Assembly (NCBI GenBank): GCA_015075515.1 | Contig: JABTUE010000001.1 | Coordinates: 372,001 to 436,000 of the forward strand | DNA: 64,000 bases | From: Planctomycetota bacterium | Lineage (GTDB): Bacteria > Planctomycetota > UBA8742 > UBA2392 | Direction: 5' to 3' | Shown: piece after piece, positions 60,358 through 64,000 of the stretch | Position numbering within the stretch: position 1 is the first letter of the stretch | How the letters are laid out: each line of letters starts with the position of its first letter | The notes under the pieces: generated by a model | What the model saw: only the letters and a program-made list of their open reading frames with translations | Database searches by the model: none | Told to the model about the DNA's origin: nothing | Made by a program: the position numbers and the translations under genes

Positions 60358-62115
60358 ATGAAACTGCCAAAACAGACCGACGAGCTGCGCCAGTATCTGG
60401 CCGCGCAAAGCGCGCGCTTTCAGCAGGCGATTGAACAGGCCGAACACAAACGCCGGCGCGACGAAGCCTCGGCGCGACTGAAAGTGATTGACGAACACCT
60501 GGATACCCTGAACCGGCAAAGCGGCCGGCTGAAGGTCCTGGGTCTGCGCCCGCAGGCGCGCGAGGCCGAAGAACTGGTGACACAGTTGCAGCAGGAAAAA
60601 CACCAGTTGCGGGAAATCCTGGCCCGGCCGGACGCGCCGGGGGCCGAACCGGAGCCGCAGGCCGCGGCACCCGAAACCGCCCCGCCTGTACCCGAAACCG
60701 TGGAACCGGCCACGGAAGCGGCACCGGCTCCCGCCCCGGTGCCGGCCGTGGAGCCGGAACCCGTGGCCGTGGCCGTGCCCGCACCCGCCGCACCCCCCGA
60801 ACCGGCTGCGCCCCCAGAACCCGCGGCCGTGACCGCACCCGCCACGCCCCCCGAGCCCGCCGCGCCACCGGAACCCGCGGCCGTGACCGCACTCGCCACG
60901 CCGCCCGAACCCGCCGCGCCACCGGAACCGCCCGTGGCGCCGGTCACGGCCGTGGCTTTTGGCGCCGTAACACCCGACGGCTTTGACCCCGCGGCCGCCA
61001 CGCGGGCGGTGTTTCATGCCCTCAGCGCGGCGGATCTGCCGCGCGAGGTAGATGTGCTGGTGCAGCGGGCCGAGGCTCTCCAGCGCGCCGTGGCCGAGCG
61101 CGAGCCGCGCGAGGTGTATCTGGAAACCCAGCTTCTGGTGTACGAAGGCCGCGTACTGCAACAGCAGCACCTGAAGCTGATGGACCGGACACGCGGCCCC
61201 GGCAAGGAACTGCACCTGTTTTTCGGGCGGCTGACAAAGCTGTGCCAGCAGCACCTGAACGAGCGCGGCTATTATGTGCACGGCCTGCGCGCCGATGACA
61301 GGGGCGACTGGCCTGCCCTGCGCGACGCGGCCGACAACGAACTGGTGGGGTACCGCCAGAAGATGAAGCGGCGCGAGCAGCAGCAGAAAGAGAAAGACGA
61401 CGCCGAACGCCGCCGCGCCCAGACCGAAGCAGCCAACCGGCGCGTGTACCAGGAGCTGCTGACCGAAATCGAAGAACACTGTCGTGAACCGGAACACGAC
61501 GACCTGTGGGCCACCGAACTGCGCGAACTGGCGCGCGAGGCCATCCGCTTCTGCAACCGGGACTACACCCGGCTGGCCGAAGTGCTGCGGCCTCACGCGG
61601 CGCTGTTTCAGGCAGGCGGCGACTTCCGCGCCCTGCGCAAGCACTGGAACCGCGGGACGTCGTCTGAGGCCAGCGGCCGCCACGAACCGGTCCCGGCCGC
61701 CGCGCCCGAAACGGCCGCACCGGCCCACCGGGCGCCGCCGGAAAACGCTCTGCGCTGGAAGGACTGGGGCCGGGGCAAACGCGCGGCCATGGTCGGCGGC
61801 AGTTGCCGCGAATACCGCCGCAGGCAGCTTCAGGAGTTTCTGGGTTTTGACGAACTGGAATGGATTGAAAACGAACGCACGGAAACCGCCGACGGGGCCG
61901 TGCTGGCCCAGCGCGTGCGCAACGGCCGGTATGATGTCGTGTTTCTGCTCAACCGCTTCTGCAGCCATGACCTTCAGAACCACCTGAAGCCGGCGTGCAA
62001 GGAATCGGGCGTGCTGTTTGCGGCCGTCGAGCGCGGGTACGGCCTGAACGCGCTGTGCGCCGCGCTGGAGGCCTGCGGCCGGCACGCAAGGGGCCCGGCC
62101 GAGGCCGGGCCCTGA
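60358..62115 (+). CDS. Large protein with coiled coils, Pro-rich repeats and a C-terminal DUF2325-like domain
   Basis: 585 residues, no signal peptide. The N-terminal third is a coiled coil (about 5-85). Residues about 88-205 are Pro/Ala/Glu-rich, including repeats of an 18-residue unit. A helical middle region (about 215-450) carries EQQQKEKDDAERRRAQTEAA. The C-terminus (about 475-575) matches the DUF2325 pattern: MVGGSCREYRRRQLQEF at its start, YDVVFLLNRFCSHDLQNHLK and later CKESGVLFAAVERGYGLNAL. DUF2325 domains occur in small proteins of unknown role and sometimes near nucleic-acid-associated genes. It ends 4 bases before the tRNA-Pro gene (opposite strand). Confidence 0.75.
   Translation: MKLPKQTDELRQYLAAQSARFQQAIEQAEHKRRRDEASARLKVIDEHLDTLNRQSGRLKVLGLRPQAREAEELVTQLQQEKHQLREILARPDAPGAEPEPQAAAPETAPPVPETVEPATEAAPAPAPVPAVEPEPVAVAVPAPAAPPEPAAPPEPAAVTAPATPPEPAAPPEPAAVTALATPPEPAAPPEPPVAPVTAVAFGAVTPDGFDPAAATRAVFHALSAADLPREVDVLVQRAEALQRAVAEREPREVYLETQLLVYEGRVLQQQHLKLMDRTRGPGKELHLFFGRLTKLCQQHLNERGYYVHGLRADDRGDWPALRDAADNELVGYRQKMKRREQQQKEKDDAERRRAQTEAANRRVYQELLTEIEEHCREPEHDDLWATELRELAREAIRFCNRDYTRLAEVLRPHAALFQAGGDFRALRKHWNRGTSSEASGRHEPVPAAAPETAAPAHRAPPENALRWKDWGRGKRAAMVGGSCREYRRRQLQEFLGFDELEWIENERTETADGAVLAQRVRNGRYDVVFLLNRFCSHDLQNHLKPACKESGVLFAAVERGYGLNALCAALEACGRHARGPAEAGP
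60793..60930 (+). repeat. 54-bp tandem repeats inside the DUF2325-like gene
   Basis: Copies begin at 60793, 60847 and 60901 (third one partial). Each full unit encodes 18 residues of the PPEPAAPPEPAAVTAPAT type. The repeats keep the frame and would alter only the length of a linker. Confidence 0.85.
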
Positions 62116-62119
62116 AGGC

Positions 62120-62196
62120 TGGTCGGGGCGACTGGATTTGAACCAGCGGCTTCCACGTCCCAAACGTGGCGCTCTACCAGGCTGAGCTACGCCCCG
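62120..62196 (-). tRNA. tRNA-Pro (anticodon UGG)
   Basis: The minus strand folds as a complete cloverleaf: acceptor CGGGGCG/CGCCCCG (62190-62196 with 62124-62130), D-arm with AGCCTGGTAGA, anticodon stem CCACG/CGTGG enclosing TTTGGGA (anticodon TGG), and T-arm GGTTCAAATCC. The discriminator base is A and CCA is encoded (62120-62123). A standard tRNA, placed between two genes on opposite strands. It reads CCN proline codons by wobble. Confidence 0.95.
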
Positions 62197-62229
62197 CTTG
62201 CTTCACTATATACGCGCCGCGCCCGCGCT

Positions 62230-64000
62230 TCACCCCGGGGGCAGTTCCGCCAGTTCCCGGCGCAGCCGTTGCAGGCTTTCGATCACCGGAGCGCTGAGTC
62301 TGGCACCGGTGTCCAGCGCCTGCTGCACGCCGTCGGCCAGCTTTGCGGCCTCGGCGCGGCGGCCCTGGCGCAGCAGTGTCCAGCCCAGTTCCATTTCAAA
62401 GTTCAGCTTGCGCGCCGTGCCAAGCGCGGCGTGGGTGTCAATGCATTCGCGCAGCAGGCGTTCGGATTCCTTCAGCCTTCCGGGGTCGTTGTCGCGCAGC
62501 GCCAGGTCGCGCATGAACACGCCCAGGTTGCCGCTCTGCACGGCCATGCCCAGGCGGTCTCCGATCTGTTCGTACATGGCGCGCGCCCGCGCCTGCAACT
62601 CCAGCGACCGGTCCAGTTGCTCCATCTCGCGCAGGATCGTGGCCATGTTCGCAATCCGCATCGCCTGGCCGCGCGTGTTGTCCAGTTCAACGTCCAGCGC
62701 GTAGGCCTGCTCGTAGAACTTCAGCGCGCCTTCCTTGTCGCCCCGCACGCTGCTGATCGTGGCCAGGTTGTTCAGGTTCACGGCCTCGGCGGCGCGGTTG
62801 CCCTGTTCGCGCCCCAGTGTCAGCGCGCGGTCAATCAGCGCCCGGGCCTCGTCGTAGCGAAGCTGGCTCATCACCGCCAGCCCGCGGTTGCTCAGCCAGT
62901 GCACCTCGCCGGCATGGTCGCCGGCTTCGCGCGCGGCCTCGTGCGCCTGGCGGAAGCACTGTTCGGCGGCGGCGGGGTTGCCGCGGTAAAAGTGCACGAC
63001 GGCGCGGTGGCCGATGATGTTGCCCTCGAAGTAGCGGTCGCCTTCGCGGCGGGCCACGACCAGCGCGCGTTCGAACAGGGCATCAGCCTCGTCGTAGCGG
63101 CCCTGCAGCGTGATCGCCGTGGCCAGCCAGTCTTCGGCCTCGGCGCGCTGGCGCTGTGTCAAACCGGGCAGTTCCAGCACGCGCGTGCATTCGGCAATCA
63201 GTTGCGGCGCCTTGCCGCGGGTGTGCAGGCTGCGCACCAGCGCCAGTGTGGCCTCAAAGCGCGCGGGGCTGTCGGGCGGAACTTCGGCCAGTTGGGCCTC
63301 GGCGGCCACGGGGTCGGTGCGGAACAGGCAGTCGCTGCGGCGCACAATCAGCCAGTGGCGCAGCACGCCGCGGGCCGCGGGCAGCCGCGCCTGGATCAGT
63401 TCCAGCGCGACACGGCCGGCGCCCTGGTGGTCCAGAGCCTCGGCGGCGTACACGGCGGCCCAGGCTCCGGCGTCGTCGTCGGCATGGCGGGCGATTTCAA
63501 CCAGGCCGTCCAGTTCCAGCGCCAGGCGCTTGCGGCCGGCGCGGGCCTGGGCGCTGTGGCGGCGTTCCCACCAGGCGCGGGCGTAGTCCATCAGGCAATC
63601 GCGCCAGCGGCGGGCAACGGCGGGCTGCAACGCCGGGTCGAGCATTTCGGCGGCAAAGGCGCGGATGCTTTCGTACAGAAAGAACCGGCGTTCGCCGGCC
63701 AGTTCGGGCACGTCGGCGGAATCCAGCAGGCTTTTGTCGCGCAGGCTTTCAATCACGTCCACGCACAACGGCGCGTCGGGCCAGGCGGAAAGGTCCACCA
63801 CCTGCTCGGCGTGTTCGAGGAAAAACCCGCCGCGAAACACCGACAACTGGGCCAGCGCGGCGCGCTCGTGGGGTTCCAGCAGGTCCCAGCTCCAGGCGAT
63901 GGCGCCGCGCAGGGTGGCATTGCGGCCGCCGTCGCGCTGGTCACGCAGCAGGGCAAAGCGCTGCTTGATGCGTTCCAGCATCTTGGCCGGCGGCAGAACG
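62230..64000 (-). CDS. STAND-type ATPase/TPR regulator, N-terminus outside window
   Basis: The frame remains open to the window edge (about 590 codons visible). The first visible block (LPPAKMLERIKQRFALLRD, TLRGAIAWSWDLLEPHERAAL, LSVFRGGFFLEHAEQVV) is the conserved lid region of NB-ARC/AAA-type predicted ATPases of the AfsR/LuxR-regulator kind, which usually follow a kinase or DNA-binding domain. After it come about nine TPR-like repeats (for example FEATLALVRSLHTRG, EGNIIGHRAVVHFYRGN, EAVNLNNLATISSVRG). The domain upstream, a likely Ser/Thr kinase or transcription-factor part, is not seen. It ends near the tRNA-Pro gene. Confidence 0.8.
   Translation of the reverse strand, partial: VLPPAKMLERIKQRFALLRDQRDGGRNATLRGAIAWSWDLLEPHERAALAQLSVFRGGFFLEHAEQVVDLSAWPDAPLCVDVIESLRDKSLLDSADVPELAGERRFFLYESIRAFAAEMLDPALQPAVARRWRDCLMDYARAWWERRHSAQARAGRKRLALELDGLVEIARHADDDAGAWAAVYAAEALDHQGAGRVALELIQARLPAARGVLRHWLIVRRSDCLFRTDPVAAEAQLAEVPPDSPARFEATLALVRSLHTRGKAPQLIAECTRVLELPGLTQRQRAEAEDWLATAITLQGRYDEADALFERALVVARREGDRYFEGNIIGHRAVVHFYRGNPAAAEQCFRQAHEAAREAGDHAGEVHWLSNRGLAVMSQLRYDEARALIDRALTLGREQGNRAAEAVNLNNLATISSVRGDKEGALKFYEQAYALDVELDNTRGQAMRIANMATILREMEQLDRSLELQARARAMYEQIGDRLGMAVQSGNLGVFMRDLALRDNDPGRLKESERLLRECIDTHAALGTARKLNFEMELGWTLLRQGRRAEAAKLADGVQQALDTGARLSAPVIESLQRLRRELAELPPG

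Noticed and set aside
60793..60930. 54-bp repeats as a CRISPR array
   Set aside because: Contiguous in-frame repeats inside a coding region, no spacers.

Overview
The window is GC-rich and densely coded on both strands. It looks like a bacterial chromosome segment from a Gram-negative organism: many products have signal peptides or membrane anchors, and there is a large bacterial alpha-2-macroglobulin. A eukaryote-like Ser/Thr kinase, HEAT- and TPR-rich secreted proteins, an RNase E/G with a long insertion in its S1 domain, and a Gly-rich/Cys/TM/Arg sorting tail suggest a Planctomycetota-like or other deep-branching lineage. That placement is an inference of low confidence. There is no phage, insertion sequence or CRISPR array.

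Layout. 1-6893: a partial unknown gene, a secreted TPR/HEAT protein, a sensor kinase, a MITE-like palindromic element and rsgA. 6894-12416: bpt, then a sulfur/serine block (a JAMM protease preceded by a tiny Cys-Cys-Cys leader ORF, a cysteine synthase overlapping it, and sdaA), then gltX. 12440-16981 (minus): a DUF2344 protein, an RNase E/G broken by frame changes into three pieces, and a DnaQ-like exonuclease. 17104-25940: secreted unknowns, a Ser/Thr kinase and a tandem pair of GT-C-like membrane proteins. 26013-34503 (minus): alpha-2-macroglobulin and a surface protein with choice-of-anchor-D-like repeats. 34708-36835 (minus): a small unknown and a MORN-like protein interrupted by an in-frame amber codon. 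36994-40648: a MoaD/ThiS-like carrier ending in Gly-Gly, a BNR propeller, a repeat-rich lipoprotein and a RIO-like kinase with an elaborate leader.

41083-49592: clpB behind a sigma-54-type promoter, a MoxR ATPase (minus), the phosphate regulon genes phoU-phoB-phoR, and mgtE (minus). 49661-58645: a secreted unknown, glnE and a DDAH-like amidinohydrolase, a small membrane protein, a TIM-barrel isomerase, a compositionally different orphan, a nucleotide-sugar epimerase and an RluA pseudouridine synthase. 58690-64000: three proteins of unknown role including one with a DUF2325-like C-terminus, tRNA-Pro(UGG), and the C-terminal part of a STAND/TPR regulator.

The most interesting system is the cysteine block. 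A near-leaderless 11-codon ORF (MKSFAAMCCCR) sits directly upstream of a JAMM/CysM pair of the kind that uses a ThiS-like sulfur carrier in actinobacteria. The likely carrier gene lies 28 kb away, next to a BNR propeller gene. A second theme is -10 boxes of the form TAnnnT placed unusually close to start codons, which suggests that leaderless transcripts are common here.
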